Shown here: one piece after another, positions 1 through 8,331 of the stretch | Layout of the letters: the number at the start of each line of letters is the position of its first letter | Position numbering within the stretch: position 1 is the stretch's first letter | Source of the DNA: Tritonibacter horizontis | GTDB taxonomy: Bacteria > Pseudomonadota > Alphaproteobacteria > Rhodobacterales > Rhodobacteraceae | Assembly (NCBI RefSeq): GCF_001518015.1 | Contig: NZ_LPUY01000008.1 | Span: 248,001 to 312,000 of the forward strand | DNA: 64,000 nt | Direction of reading: 5' to 3' | Translations under genes and position numbers: made by a program | The notes under the pieces: model-generated | Seen by the model: the letters and a program-made list of their open reading frames with translations, nothing else | Told to the model about the DNA's origin: nothing | The model's database searches: none

Positions 1-969
1 TACAAGGCCCCGCGCGAGATCACCTGGATTGTCGGCATGCTGATCTATCTGATGATGATGGGCACCGCCTTCATGGGCTACGTTCTGCCCTGGGGTCAGA
101 TGTCCTTCTGGGGTGCGACCGTGATCACCGGCCTGTTCGGTGCGATCCCGCTGATCGGGGAGCCGATCCAGACCTGGCTGCTGGGCGGACCCGCGGTGGA
201 CAATGCGACGCTGAACCGTTTCTTCTCGCTGCACTATCTGCTGCCCTTCGTCATCGCGGCGCTGGTGATCGTGCATATCTGGGCCTTCCACACCACCGGC
301 AACAACAACCCGACGGGTGTTGAGGTGCGTCGTGGCTCCAAGGAAGAAGCCAAGAAAGACACGCTGCCCTTCTGGCCGTATTTCGTGATCAAGGATTTCC
401 TGGGTCTCGCCGTGGTGCTGCTGATCTTCTGGGCCATTGTCGGCTTCATGCCGAACTACCTTGGTCACCCGGACAACTACATCGAAGCCAACCCGCTGCA
501 GACCCCTGCGCATATCGTCCCCGAATGGTACTTCCTGCCGTTCTACGCGATCCTGCGGGCGTTCACCTCCGAAGTCTGGATCGTGCAGTTCGCGTCCTTC
601 GTGACCGGCGGCATCGTCGATGCGAAATTCTTCGGTGTTCTGGCGATGTTCGGTGCGATTGCGGTGATGGCGCTGGCGCCCTGGCTGGACACCTCTCGGG
701 TGCGGTCGGGCAAGTATCGCCCGCAGTTCAAGTGGTGGTTCCTGCTGCTGGTCATCGACTTCTTCGCCCTGATGTGGCTGGGGGCCATGCCTGCAGAAGA
801 ACCCTATGCGTCCTTCTCGCTGATCGCCTCCGCCTACTGGTTTGGCTACTTCCTGGTGATCCTGCCGCTGCTTGGCGTGATCGAGAAACCGGATGCCATC
901 CCCGCCACCATCGAAGAAGATTTCGACGCCCACTATGGCAAGAAATCCGAAGCTACTCCTGCTGAGTAA
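1..969 (+). CDS. petB: Cytochrome b of the bc1 complex (5' end outside the window)
   Basis: Membrane subunit of the ubiquinol:cytochrome c oxidoreductase, carrying the two b hemes and the quinone sites. The reading frame is open from base 1, so the gene starts upstream of the window. About 322 C-terminal residues are visible, and roughly 120 N-terminal residues would be missing if it matches Rhodobacter cytochrome b. The conserved [13 protein letters not shown] segment of the Qo site is present, and several hydrophobic helices follow. petC starts 18 bases after the stop, in the usual petABC order. Very confident. Confidence 0.97.
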   Translation, partial: YKAPREITWIVGMLIYLMMMGTAFMGYVLPWGQMSFWGATVITGLFGAIPLIGEPIQTWLLGGPAVDNATLNRFFSLHYLLPFVIAALVIVHIWAFHTTGNNNPTGVEVRRGSKEEAKKDTLPFWPYFVIKDFLGLAVVLLIFWAIVGFMPNYLGHPDNYIEANPLQTPAHIVPEWYFLPFYAILRAFTSEVWIVQFASFVTGGIVDAKFFGVLAMFGAIAVMALAPWLDTSRVRSGKYRPQFKWWFLLLVIDFFALMWLGAMPAEEPYASFSLIASAYWFGYFLVILPLLGVIEKPDAIPATIEEDFDAHYGKKSEATPAE

Positions 970-987
970 GAAGAAGGACAGCTACCC

Positions 988-1779
988 ATGTTCAAGAACC
1001 TTGTAACCGGTGCTGCCTTTGCCCTGGCGCTCATCCCGGCCGTATCCTTTGCGGCTGGGGGCGAGGGCCACGTGGAGGATTTTGCCTTCTCGTTCGAAGG
1101 CCCCTTTGGCACCTACGACCAAAACCAGCTGCAGCGCGGTTTGCAGATCTTTACCGAGGTTTGCTCTGCCTGCCACGGGTTGAAGCAGGTTCCGCTGCGC
1201 ACCCTCTCTGACGAGGGTGGCCCCGGCCTGCCCGAAGATCAGGTGCGTGCCTATGCGGCTGATAACTTCGAAGTATTTGACGCCGCGCTGGATGATTTCC
1301 GCCCGGCAACTCCGGTTGACCACTTTCCGGAAAACAACGGCGTTGGCGCGCCGGATCTGAGCCTGATGGCGAAGTCGCGCGCCGGGTTTCACGGGCCCTA
1401 CGGCCTGGGTCTGAACCAGCTGTTCAAGGGCATGGGCGGTGCGGAATATATCGCGTCGCTGCTGTCCGGCTACACGGGTGAGACCAAAGAAGAAGCCGGC
1501 ACCACCTTTTATGGCAACACCGCCTTCCCCGGTGGCTGGATCTCCATGGCACCGCCGCTCGCGGATGAGCAGGTGGAGTTCATTGACGGTCACGCCAACG
1601 ATCTGCATCACCTGTCCGAGGATGTCTCGGCGTTCCTGATGTGGACAGCAGAGCCCAAGATGATGGCGCGCAAGCAAGCCGGTTTTGTCGGCGTGCTGTT
1701 CCTTGCCGTCCTTTCCGTGCTGCTCTACCTGACCAACAAGCGTATCTGGGCACCGCACAAGGGCAAAAAGACCGCCTGA
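988..1779 (+). CDS. petC: Cytochrome c1 of the bc1 complex
   Basis: 263-residue c-type heme subunit that passes electrons from the Rieske protein to cytochrome c. An N-terminal signal peptide ends near residue 21 (VSFA/AGGEG). The heme-binding CSACH motif follows at about residue 57. A C-terminal transmembrane anchor ([16 protein letters not shown]) is followed by a basic tail. An AAGGA ribosome binding site lies about 10 bases before the ATG. It is the last gene of the pet operon: a strong hairpin terminator begins 35 bases after its stop. Confidence 0.97.
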   Translation: MFKNLVTGAAFALALIPAVSFAAGGEGHVEDFAFSFEGPFGTYDQNQLQRGLQIFTEVCSACHGLKQVPLRTLSDEGGPGLPEDQVRAYAADNFEVFDAALDDFRPATPVDHFPENNGVGAPDLSLMAKSRAGFHGPYGLGLNQLFKGMGGAEYIASLLSGYTGETKEEAGTTFYGNTAFPGGWISMAPPLADEQVEFIDGHANDLHHLSEDVSAFLMWTAEPKMMARKQAGFVGVLFLAVLSVLLYLTNKRIWAPHKGKKTA

Positions 1780-1813
1780 ACCCGGTGATCGACTGCTGAA
1801 TCGCTGAGAATTG

Positions 1814-1847
1814 AAAGACCCCCGTGCCATAAGGTGCGGGGGTCTTT
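1814..1847 (+). terminator. Rho-independent terminator after petC
   Basis: An 11-bp perfect stem (1814-1824 with 1837-1847) extends inward by further pairs around an ATAA loop and ends in TCTTTG. It sits between the convergent petC and CPT-like genes and mainly serves petC. Confidence 0.88.
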
Positions 1848-1912
1848 GTTTGTCGTGTCTCGGCCCTGCCGGGGTTTGGCGGGGCCTCGCGGGCCTGCAG
1901 TGGCGGCAGGGA

Positions 1913-2440
1913 TCAGCCGGCGTCAAAGAAGGCTGAGACCGGGCGCGGTGGTTTCAGCGCCTCCAGCACGCGGGTCGCATTTGCTGTGACCGATGCCGCA
2001 CCATCCACCGTGATGTCGTATGACAGCCCCCGGTGCACCTGCGCGAAGTCATGGGCAGCGCTGCCCTGTGGGCGGTCACCGCGTGCCGTTTCGCGCCGCT
2101 GCAGCTCCGCAAGGCCGGTCTGCACCCCGACAAAGAGGAGGTCCTGCCCGGCGAGCAGTGTTTGCAGCTCTGTCCGCCAGCCTGCGGTATCGAGGATATG
2201 TTCGAGGATCAGGTCATTGCCCGCCTCCGCGAACCCGGCCACGGCGCGATGAAACCCGGAAAAGAAGGCCGGTCGCGCCGCTTGCCAATTGGGATAGGCG
2301 GCACGATCCCAGGCCCCGCTGTCGCGCAGATGGTCGATAGAGAGGTGCAGAAAGGGCCGGTCCGCCTGTTTGCGCAACTCCCGCGCCAGTGTCGATTTGC
2401 CGCTGCTCGAGGCGCCGTGGAGGAAGAGGATGAGCGCCAT
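1913..2440 (-). CDS. Chloramphenicol-phosphotransferase-like P-loop kinase
   Basis: 175-residue P-loop protein with a Walker A loop, GASSSGKST, at residues 9-17. Family knowledge: the CPT-like family includes the Streptomyces venezuelae enzyme that phosphorylates chloramphenicol, but most proteobacterial members have no tested substrate. Here the segment FLHLSIDHLRD and the acidic DLILEHIL fit the family's substrate and active-site region. It lies 22 bases downstream of mtaB on the same strand and is probably the last gene of the dapF-mtaB unit. Nothing in the sequence shows drug resistance as its natural role. Confidence 0.75.
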   Translation of the reverse strand: MALILFLHGASSSGKSTLARELRKQADRPFLHLSIDHLRDSGAWDRAAYPNWQAARPAFFSGFHRAVAGFAEAGNDLILEHILDTAGWRTELQTLLAGQDLLFVGVQTGLAELQRRETARGDRPQGSAAHDFAQVHRGLSYDITVDGAASVTANATRVLEALKPPRPVSAFFDAG

Positions 2441-2462
2441 CGCTTCCGTCCGGTCCCCGGGG

Positions 2463-3728
2463 TCAGGCGACCAGCTGAGTCGCGGTTCTGCCGGTGATCT
2501 GTGTGGCGATCAGGGCGCCCTCGGTCTGTGGCACGGCAAAGCTGACTTCGGTGAATTGTTCGGTGCGCCCCATATGCGGGTTTTCCATCAAAACGGAATG
2601 TTGGCGTCCCACTTGCGCCGCAAGATGGCGATCCACCTGGGCATCGCCGGCCGCGCGCAATTGCGCCGCGCGTTCCTTGATCACCGATCCGTTCACCTGC
2701 GACGGAATCTTGGCCGCCGGGGTGCCCTCACGTTTGGAGTAGGGAAAGACATGCAGCCACGTCAGGTCGCATTCGGTGACCAGTTTCAGCGAGTTTGCAA
2801 AATGGGCGTCGGTCTCGGTCGGGAAGCCGGCAATGATGTCGGCCCCAAAAGTCATGTCGGGCCGCAAACGTCGCGCGTCCTCGACAAAGCGGATGGCATC
2901 ATCGCGCAGGTGGCGCCGCTTCATCCGCTTCAGAATCATGTCGTCGCCATGTTGCAGCGACAGATGCAGATGCGGCATCAGGCGAGATTCGGTTGCGATG
3001 GCTTGCATCAGGTTCTCGTCCACCTCGATCGAATCGATGGACGAAATACGCAGCCGTCGCAGGTCTGGCACCAGTTTCAGGATCCGCATCACCAGATCAC
3101 CGAGTTTCGGCGTGGCGGGCAGGTCTGCCCCCCAGCTGGTCAGGTCGACACCGGTCAACACCACCTCGTTAAAGCCCTTGTCGACCAGACGTTTGATCTG
3201 GTCCACGACGACACCGGCGGGCACGGAACGGGAATTGCCGCGCCCGTAGGGAATGATGCAGAAGGTGCAGCGATGGTCGCAGCCGTTTTGCACCTGCACA
3301 TAGGCGCGGCTGCGGGTGCCGAACCCGTCGATCAGATGACTCGCGGTCTCGGTCACCGACATGATGTCATCGACCAGCACCTTTTCGGTGGCGCCGATGA
3401 AATCCGGACCGCGCGCCATGCGTTGCCAGGTCTCGGGCTGCATCTTCTCGGTGTTGCCGATAACCTGTGTGACCTCTTCCATCGCGGCAAAGGTTTCCGG
3501 TTCGGTCTGGGCGGCACAGCCGGTGACGATGATCGGCGCATCCGGGTTGTCGCGGCGCAGCTTGCGGATTTCCTGACGCGCCTTGCGCACCGCCTCGGCG
3601 GTCACCGCGCAGGTGTTCACGACCACGGCGTTTTGCAGCCCGGCCTGGCGGCTGAGTTCCTTCATCGCTTCGGTCTCATAGGCATTGAGACGACAGCCGA
3701 GGGTGGTGAACTTGGGGGCGTTGGTCAT
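2463..3728 (-). CDS. mtaB: tRNA t6A37 methylthiotransferase (MtaB)
   Basis: 421-residue radical-SAM methylthiotransferase. The family adds a methylthio group to N6-threonylcarbamoyladenosine at position 37 of tRNAs that read ANN codons. The N-terminal domain has its iron-sulfur cysteines in TTLGCRLN and VNTCAV. The radical-SAM CxxxCxxC motif is in NGCDHRCTFC. A TRAM-like region is at the C terminus. The ATG at 3728 is chosen because it precedes MTNAPKFTTLGCRLN and overlaps the dapF stop by ATGA; the longer open frame starts inside dapF and encodes unrelated residues. Confidence 0.93.
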   Translation of the reverse strand: MTNAPKFTTLGCRLNAYETEAMKELSRQAGLQNAVVVNTCAVTAEAVRKARQEIRKLRRDNPDAPIIVTGCAAQTEPETFAAMEEVTQVIGNTEKMQPETWQRMARGPDFIGATEKVLVDDIMSVTETASHLIDGFGTRSRAYVQVQNGCDHRCTFCIIPYGRGNSRSVPAGVVVDQIKRLVDKGFNEVVLTGVDLTSWGADLPATPKLGDLVMRILKLVPDLRRLRISSIDSIEVDENLMQAIATESRLMPHLHLSLQHGDDMILKRMKRRHLRDDAIRFVEDARRLRPDMTFGADIIAGFPTETDAHFANSLKLVTECDLTWLHVFPYSKREGTPAAKIPSQVNGSVIKERAAQLRAAGDAQVDRHLAAQVGRQHSVLMENPHMGRTEQFTEVSFAVPQTEGALIATQITGRTATQLVA

Positions 3729-4585
3729 TGACCGAGGCTTTCGAGGAATTGACGGGTAAAGCTGCCAGAGGCCACATGCATGGTCTCGCCGGTCATCCAG
3801 ACGCCATCCTCGCGCCAATCTATCCAGAGGGTGCCACCATCCAGGTCAATGCGGACCTTGCGCCCTGTCAGGCCCTTGCGGGCGGCCGCGACAGCGGTGG
3901 CGCAGGACGATGAGCCAGAGGCCAGGGTGATGCCCACACCGCGTTCCCAGACGCGCATGCGCAGGTGATCCGGCCCGACGAGATGGGCGATCTGCACATT
4001 GGTGCGCTGGGGATAGAGTGGATGATGCTCGTAGCGGGGGCCGAACTCTTCCAGTGGAATAACGTCGGCATCCTCGACAAAGAAAGTGCAGTGCGGATTG
4101 CCCATTCCGGTTGCCGTCGGTCCACCCTCGATCGGCAGTTCGAGCGTATCCATTTCCTCTGCCAGCGGAATTTCGTTCCAATCGAGCTGCGGCGGGCCCA
4201 TGTTGACAGCTGTCAACCCATGGCCGGCCTCCTGCGCGCGCAGATCGCCGCGATCCGTGGTCAGATGCAGCGCGGTCTTGCCGGTTTCGTCGATCAGATG
4301 CCGGGCAATGCAGCGCGTGGCGTTGCCACAGGCGGCGGAGGTGGACCCATCGGCGTTGTAAAAGGTCAGATGTGCGTCCGCGTCGCTATCGGGCCGCGCG
4401 TTTGAGATGATAGCCAGCTGATCAAAGCCCAGCCCGAACCGGCGATGAGCGATTCCCCTGGCCATGGCTGTGGTGATCTCAAGTTGGGCAGCACGGGAAT
4501 CAACGACAACAAAGTCGTTTCCAAGCCCATGCATTTTCATGAACGGCAACATCTGAGGGTCTCTTTGGGAGGTCATGGGCCGCAT
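3725..4585 (-). CDS. dapF: Diaminopimelate epimerase, with the second catalytic cysteine displaced
   Basis: 286-residue DapF-family protein, which interconverts LL- and meso-diaminopimelate for peptidoglycan and lysine synthesis. The substrate motifs MKMHGLGNDFVVVD, the first catalytic cysteine in AACGNATRC, and ERGVGITLA are all present. The position that normally reads ACG(T/S)G is ASGSS here: the TCT codon gives serine, and a cysteine follows four residues later (GSSSCATAV). The start is uncertain; ATGs at 4585, 4576 and 4552 are all in frame, and 4552 gives the N terminus closest to the core motif. First gene of the dapF-mtaB-CPT unit. Confidence 0.9.
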   Translation of the reverse strand: MRPMTSQRDPQMLPFMKMHGLGNDFVVVDSRAAQLEITTAMARGIAHRRFGLGFDQLAIISNARPDSDADAHLTFYNADGSTSAACGNATRCIARHLIDETGKTALHLTTDRGDLRAQEAGHGLTAVNMGPPQLDWNEIPLAEEMDTLELPIEGGPTATGMGNPHCTFFVEDADVIPLEEFGPRYEHHPLYPQRTNVQIAHLVGPDHLRMRVWERGVGITLASGSSSCATAVAAARKGLTGRKVRIDLDGGTLWIDWREDGVWMTGETMHVASGSFTRQFLESLGQ

Positions 4586-4800
4586 ATAGACCTGCGGCGA
4601 TAATGAATCCAGAGATTGCTGCGAAAACTTTGAAAAATGGGGTTGACCCCCTTTGGCCTTGGCCGTAGAAGCCCCCCCTATCGGAACGGTACGGTCGCCA
4701 AGATCGCATGGTTCTGGCCCGAAATAAGCGCTTGATCTTCTAAGATTAATCCGCTCTAAGGGCGATCCGCGAAGACCGGTTTAAGTCTTCACCAGAGAGT

Positions 4801-4876
4801 GGGCCGTTAGCTCAGTTGGTAGAGCAACTGACTTTTAATCAGTGGGTCGCAGGTTCGAATCCTGCACGGCTCACCA
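4801..4876 (+). tRNA. tRNA-Lys(UUU), CCA encoded
   Basis: A complete cloverleaf: 7-bp acceptor stem with a G-U pair, D-arm CTCAGTTGGTAGAG, anticodon stem ACTGA/TCAGT around CTTTTAA with anticodon TTT at 4834-4836, T-arm GGTTCGAATCC, and an encoded CCA. An integrase remnant lies immediately downstream. Confidence 0.98.
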
Positions 4877-4954
4877 CTCAAATCAATGACTTAAACAGCT
4901 TTCGGGCTTGTTGGGTGTTTCGGTATTGGATCGTTTGTATTCCGAATGGTCCGG

Positions 4955-5218
4955 TTATCCGCGCCCTTGCCAAAGCTTCACCCCGGTGTTGACTGAGTCG
5001 GAGCGCGGCCACGAGTATCTCCTTGTGGTGTTGATTTCCTGGTGCTGGGCCGCATCGCGCAGCAGGTAAGGATCCGTGCAAAGATCCTTTGCTTCCGTCA
5101 CGGCACCCGCCCTGATGCCCATCATCCACAGATCCGTCGGCAGACCAGCCCGCGCTCGGTGCCGTGCCTGAGCGGCGACACTCTGGATAAAACGGACATC
5201 GACATATTTCCGTCGATG
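4955..5218 (-). pseudogene. C-terminal remnant of a tyrosine recombinase (integrase)
   Basis: One minus-strand frame reads LPTDLWMMGIRAGAVTEAKD, then LLRDAAQHQEINTTRRYS, and stops at 4955-4957. This resembles the end of phage or island integrases: the region after the catalytic HxxR, and a tyrosine in TTRRYS where the catalytic tyrosine is expected. There is no start codon or N-terminal core domain, because the SDR stop lies at 5234. About 85 codons survive. The position 78 bases after tRNA-Lys is typical for integration at a tRNA 3' end. The assignment is by pattern only; an aligned search would settle it. Confidence 0.6.
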
Positions 5219-5233
5219 TCCGCTCTGGCTGAC

Positions 5234-5986
5234 TTACACTTTGCAAATAGAGTTTCCGCCATCCGCGATCATGGCGCTGCCAGTCACAAAAGATGCGCTG
5301 TCAGAGAGCAAGAACAGTGCCGCCTGTGCGATTTCTGACGGCTCTGCCATCCGCTTGAGCGCGTGGAAACCGCGTACGACCTCGTGAAAACCAGCGTCTT
5401 CGCCTGCCATTGGCGTCATGGTGCCCCCTGGAAGGAGGGCGTTTACACGGATATTTTCCGTGCCGTGCTCTGCCGCCAGCACTTGTGTCAGGCCGACAAG
5501 GCCGGACTTTGACGCGGCATAGGCTGCCATGCCGGGCAACCCTATTGTGTGTCCCACAAATGAGGACGTGAAAACGATAGACCCGCCACCATTTTCGCGC
5601 AGTGCAGGTATCTGGTATTTTGCCGCGTAAAAACTGCTGCTCAAGTTTACGGCCATAACATCATGCCAGTTGCTGGTTTTCATGTCAGGGACGGGCGCCA
5701 TATCTCCCATCATTCCGGCATTGTTGAATGCGCCGTCGAGGCCGCCGAAATTCTGCTGAGCACAACGCACCAGGGCCGCCGCATAGGTCTCATCACTCAC
5801 GTCACCGGGAAGGCAAACAGCGTTGCCGTTGCTTTGTGTGATCTGCCCAACCAACTGATCCAGTTCAGCTTTCCTGCGGGCTCCGAGCACGACATTGGCC
5901 CCTTTTGAGGCGAGCAGAAGTGCAGTTGCTGCCCCAATCCCGCTGCTCGCTCCGGTTACGATGATGGTTTTGTCTTTGAGTTCCAT
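5234..5986 (-). CDS. Short-chain dehydrogenase/reductase
   Basis: 250-residue classical SDR. It has the cofactor motif TGASSGIG at residues 11-18, the NNAG motif, a catalytic serine in FTSSF, and the YAASK catalytic pair. The C terminus VTGSAMIADGGNS is usual for the family. An AAAGG ribosome binding site stands 8 bases before the ATG. Codon use looks less GC-biased than its neighbours, and it lies between an integrase scar and a LacI gene, so it may have arrived with the tRNA-Lys island. The substrate cannot be told from the sequence. Confidence 0.85.
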   Translation of the reverse strand: MELKDKTIIVTGASSGIGAATALLLASKGANVVLGARRKAELDQLVGQITQSNGNAVCLPGDVSDETYAAALVRCAQQNFGGLDGAFNNAGMMGDMAPVPDMKTSNWHDVMAVNLSSSFYAAKYQIPALRENGGGSIVFTSSFVGHTIGLPGMAAYAASKSGLVGLTQVLAAEHGTENIRVNALLPGGTMTPMAGEDAGFHEVVRGFHALKRMAEPSEIAQAALFLLSDSASFVTGSAMIADGGNSICKV

Positions 5987-6044
5987 TTTTTTGCCTTTCG
6001 ATGATTGGACATTGATCGACTAGGGCATTGCTCGGCGGTCCAGC

Positions 6045-6099
6045 GACCCGTTTCTTGCGCTAGCGGGACGCGACCAGGGCAATGCGCAAGAAACGGGTC
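6045..6099. repeat. 16-bp perfect inverted repeat
   Basis: GACCCGTTTCTTGCGC at 6045-6060 is repeated as its exact reverse complement at 6084-6099, with 23 bases between. It lies in the divergent promoter region of the SDR and LacI genes. It could fold as a long stem in either leader, or be a binding site. Confidence 0.8.
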
Positions 6100-6151
6100 C
6101 GCACCTGGGGCGTGCTGTCACACTCCTGTGACGAACTTCCATTAGCCAGCG

Positions 6152-6167
6152 GTGGAAACGTTTTCAC
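6152..6167. promoter_or_regulatory. LacI-family operator (GTGGAAACGTTTTCAC)
   Basis: A near-perfect palindrome with the central CG typical of LacI/GalR operators and one asymmetric position. It ends 4 bases before the chosen LacI start codon, which suggests autorepression and control of the ABC operon downstream. Confidence 0.75.
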
Positions 6168-6171
6168 ATGG

Positions 6172-7269
6172 ATGAATCGCGTGAGCACGAGGCAGAAGAT
6201 CACGATCAAGGACGTCGCACGCGAGGCCGGTTGCGGCATCGCGACGGCCAGCAGGGTGCTCAACCGTTCCGGCCCGGCCAGCGCCGAGGTGCGCGAACGG
6301 GTGGAGAAGGCGGCGGGCGAACTGGGGTTTTCCTTCAGCGCCATCGGGCGAGCCCTGCAGAGCAGCAGGAGCATGACGATAGGATGCCTTGTACCCTCGC
6401 TCGCCAACCCCGTCTTTGCCGAGGCGGTTCAGGGCGTGCAGGAGGCGCTGACGGGTAGCGGATATCAGCTTCTGATCGCAAGCTCGAACTATGACGAAAA
6501 TGCCGACAACGACGCCATTGCAACCCTGCTGGCGAAAGAGGTGGACGGCCTGATCGTCACCATGGCTGCGCCGGACAGCAGCGTCATGCTGAAGCGTGCG
6601 CGCCAGCGCGGGACGCCGGTATCGCTCATGTTCCATGACCCGATTGATGGGCTGCCCACCGCCCATGTGGACAATTTCGAAGCCGCCCGTGAGGTCGCAC
6701 GCCGATTTGCCGACCTGGGCCACAGGCGCACGGCTTTTCTGGCGCTGCGCTTTGCCACCTCGGATCGGTCGCGAAACCGCTATGCCGGTTTCCATGCCGA
6801 ATGCCGGGCTCGCGGCCTGCCGGATCCTGCGCTGATCGAGTTGAGCGAGGCAGAGGCCAACACGCCTGAGCTTTTGTCCAGCATCCTCGCCACGCTCGAC
6901 GGGTTGAGCGCAGTCTTCGCCTCGAACGATTTTCTCGCGATTGCGGTACAGAAAGCCGCGCAGCTGATGGGCAAGCGCGTTCCCCGTGATCTTTCGGTGG
7001 TCGGGTTCGATGGCATTGAAATCGGACGCCTGCTCGAGGTGCCGCTGACGACAATCGAAACCGCGCCGGATGCCATGGGGCGTCAGGCCGCGCGAACCTT
7101 GCTGGACCTGATGCAAGGGGGGGCGTGCATCCAGCAGCCGCCCTTGCCCTTTAATTTTCGCGCGGGGGGCACACTTGCTCCTCCTCGCGTGGAAAGCCGC
7201 GACGACGACCAGGGTGCCACCTGGCCGCCGTCCGTTCACTCGCTCAAGACCGATCTCAAACAAGGATGA
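6172..7269 (+). CDS. LacI-family transcriptional regulator of the downstream ABC operon
   Basis: 365-residue repressor. The helix-turn-helix (ITIKDVAREAGCGIATASRVL) lies at about residues 10-30. A hinge helix follows, then a periplasmic-binding-protein-like effector domain starting near TIGCLVPSLANPVFAE. The frame is open further upstream to 6082, but ATG 6172 (or GTG 6181) gives the normal LacI N terminus and leaves the operator at 6152-6167 outside the gene. Four bases separate it from the substrate-binding protein gene, so regulator and transporter probably share a transcript. The effector is unknown. Confidence 0.88.
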   Translation: MNRVSTRQKITIKDVAREAGCGIATASRVLNRSGPASAEVRERVEKAAGELGFSFSAIGRALQSSRSMTIGCLVPSLANPVFAEAVQGVQEALTGSGYQLLIASSNYDENADNDAIATLLAKEVDGLIVTMAAPDSSVMLKRARQRGTPVSLMFHDPIDGLPTAHVDNFEAAREVARRFADLGHRRTAFLALRFATSDRSRNRYAGFHAECRARGLPDPALIELSEAEANTPELLSSILATLDGLSAVFASNDFLAIAVQKAAQLMGKRVPRDLSVVGFDGIEIGRLLEVPLTTIETAPDAMGRQAARTLLDLMQGGACIQQPPLPFNFRAGGTLAPPRVESRDDDQGATWPPSVHSLKTDLKQG

Positions 7270-7273
7270 ACCA

Positions 7274-8269
7274 ATGAAACATACCGTTCTTTCGGCGTTC
7301 TTCGCAACCGCGATCGCCGGTCCCGCTCTGGCCGAGGATGCCATCTGCTACAACTGCCCGCCGCAATGGGCGGATTGGGCCTCGATGCTCGAAGCTATCG
7401 ACGAGACGCTCGACATCCAGATGCCGCACGACAACAAGAACTCGGGTCAGACCCTCAGCCAGCTTCTGGCAGAACGCGCGTCGCCAGTGGCCGACGTGGC
7501 CTATTACGGTGTGACCACCGGCATCAAAGCAGGCACCGAAGGCGTCGTCCAACCCTATAAACCCGAAGGTTTCGACGACATCCCCGAAGGCCTGAAGGAC
7601 CCTGAGGGCAAGTGGTTCGCCATCCATTACGGCACCCTGGGCCTGTTCGTGAACGTCGATGCGCTGGCCGGGGCACCGGTGCCGCAATGCTGGGCAGACC
7701 TGGCCAAGCCGGAGTACCGCGGCATGGTGGGATATCTCGATCCGTCCTCTGCCTTCGTGGGCTATGCGGGCGCCGTGGCGGTGAACCTGGCCAACGGCGG
7801 GGATTTGGGCAATTTCGATCCGGCCATCGAATATTTCAACACCCTGGGCGAGAACGATCCGATCGTGCCGAAACAGACGTCTTATGCGCGCGTCGTCTCT
7901 GGCGAGATCCCGATCCTGTTCGACTACGACTTCAACGCCTATCGTGGCAAATACGAGGAAGACGGCAATTTTGAATTCGTGCTGCCCTGCGAAGGCTCGG
8001 TGCGTGTGCCCTATGTCATGAGCCTCGTGGCCGGCGCACCGAACGAGGCGGCTGGCAAGCGCGTGCTGGACTTCATCCTGTCGGACGAGGGTCAAGCGAT
8101 CTGGACCAACGCCTACCTGCAACCGGCCCGCCCGGTCGATCTGCCGGCAGAGGTGGCCGAGAAGTTCCTGCCTGCTTCCGACTACGAGCGGGCCGTGGCG
8201 GTCGACTACGCCGAGATGGAGCGCGCACAGGCTGCATTCGGTGAGCGCTACCTCAACGACGTCAAGTAA
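7274..8269 (+). CDS. ABC transporter substrate-binding protein (ferric/phosphonate-type family)
   Basis: 331-residue periplasmic protein with a signal peptide cleaved near residue 18 (GPALA/EDAI). The text resembles extracellular solute-binding proteins of the Fe3+/thiamine/2-aminoethylphosphonate group: IHYGTLGLFVNVDAL, then CWADLAKPEYRGMVGYLDPSSA, then ILFDYDFNAYRGKYEEDG. The ATG at 7274 follows an AAGGA site. It comes before two permeases, an ATPase and a metallophosphoesterase. That context suggests a phosphorus-containing ligand such as a phosphodiester or phosphonate rather than iron, but this is inference. CYNC near the mature N terminus could form a disulfide. Confidence 0.87.
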   Translation: MKHTVLSAFFATAIAGPALAEDAICYNCPPQWADWASMLEAIDETLDIQMPHDNKNSGQTLSQLLAERASPVADVAYYGVTTGIKAGTEGVVQPYKPEGFDDIPEGLKDPEGKWFAIHYGTLGLFVNVDALAGAPVPQCWADLAKPEYRGMVGYLDPSSAFVGYAGAVAVNLANGGDLGNFDPAIEYFNTLGENDPIVPKQTSYARVVSGEIPILFDYDFNAYRGKYEEDGNFEFVLPCEGSVRVPYVMSLVAGAPNEAAGKRVLDFILSDEGQAIWTNAYLQPARPVDLPAEVAEKFLPASDYERAVAVDYAEMERAQAAFGERYLNDVK

Positions 8270-8283
8270 CCGGCATCGGTGAG

Positions 8284-8309
8284 CCGGGCAGGGAGATCTC
8301 CCTGCCCGG
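8284..8309 (+). terminator. Perfect 26-base palindromic hairpin after the binding-protein gene
   Basis: Positions 8284-8296 pair exactly with 8297-8309 (an 11-bp stem if a GATC loop is allowed), followed by TTTCTT. Its place between binding protein and permease suggests attenuation or 3'-end stabilisation that keeps binding-protein mRNA in excess, rather than full termination. Confidence 0.75.
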
Positions 8310-8331
8310 TTTCTTGCGCATCGGACCCAAG

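Noticed and set aside
1913-2440. Antibiotic resistance gene
   Set aside because: The CPT-like fold alone does not show chloramphenicol resistance, and the context is housekeeping.
2370-3731. 453-residue plus-strand open frame
   Set aside because: Antisense to mtaB, whose cysteine motifs are clear.
4878-5246. 122-residue minus-strand frame next to tRNA-Lys
   Set aside because: A different frame of the same stretch carries the integrase-like residues; this one shows no family pattern.
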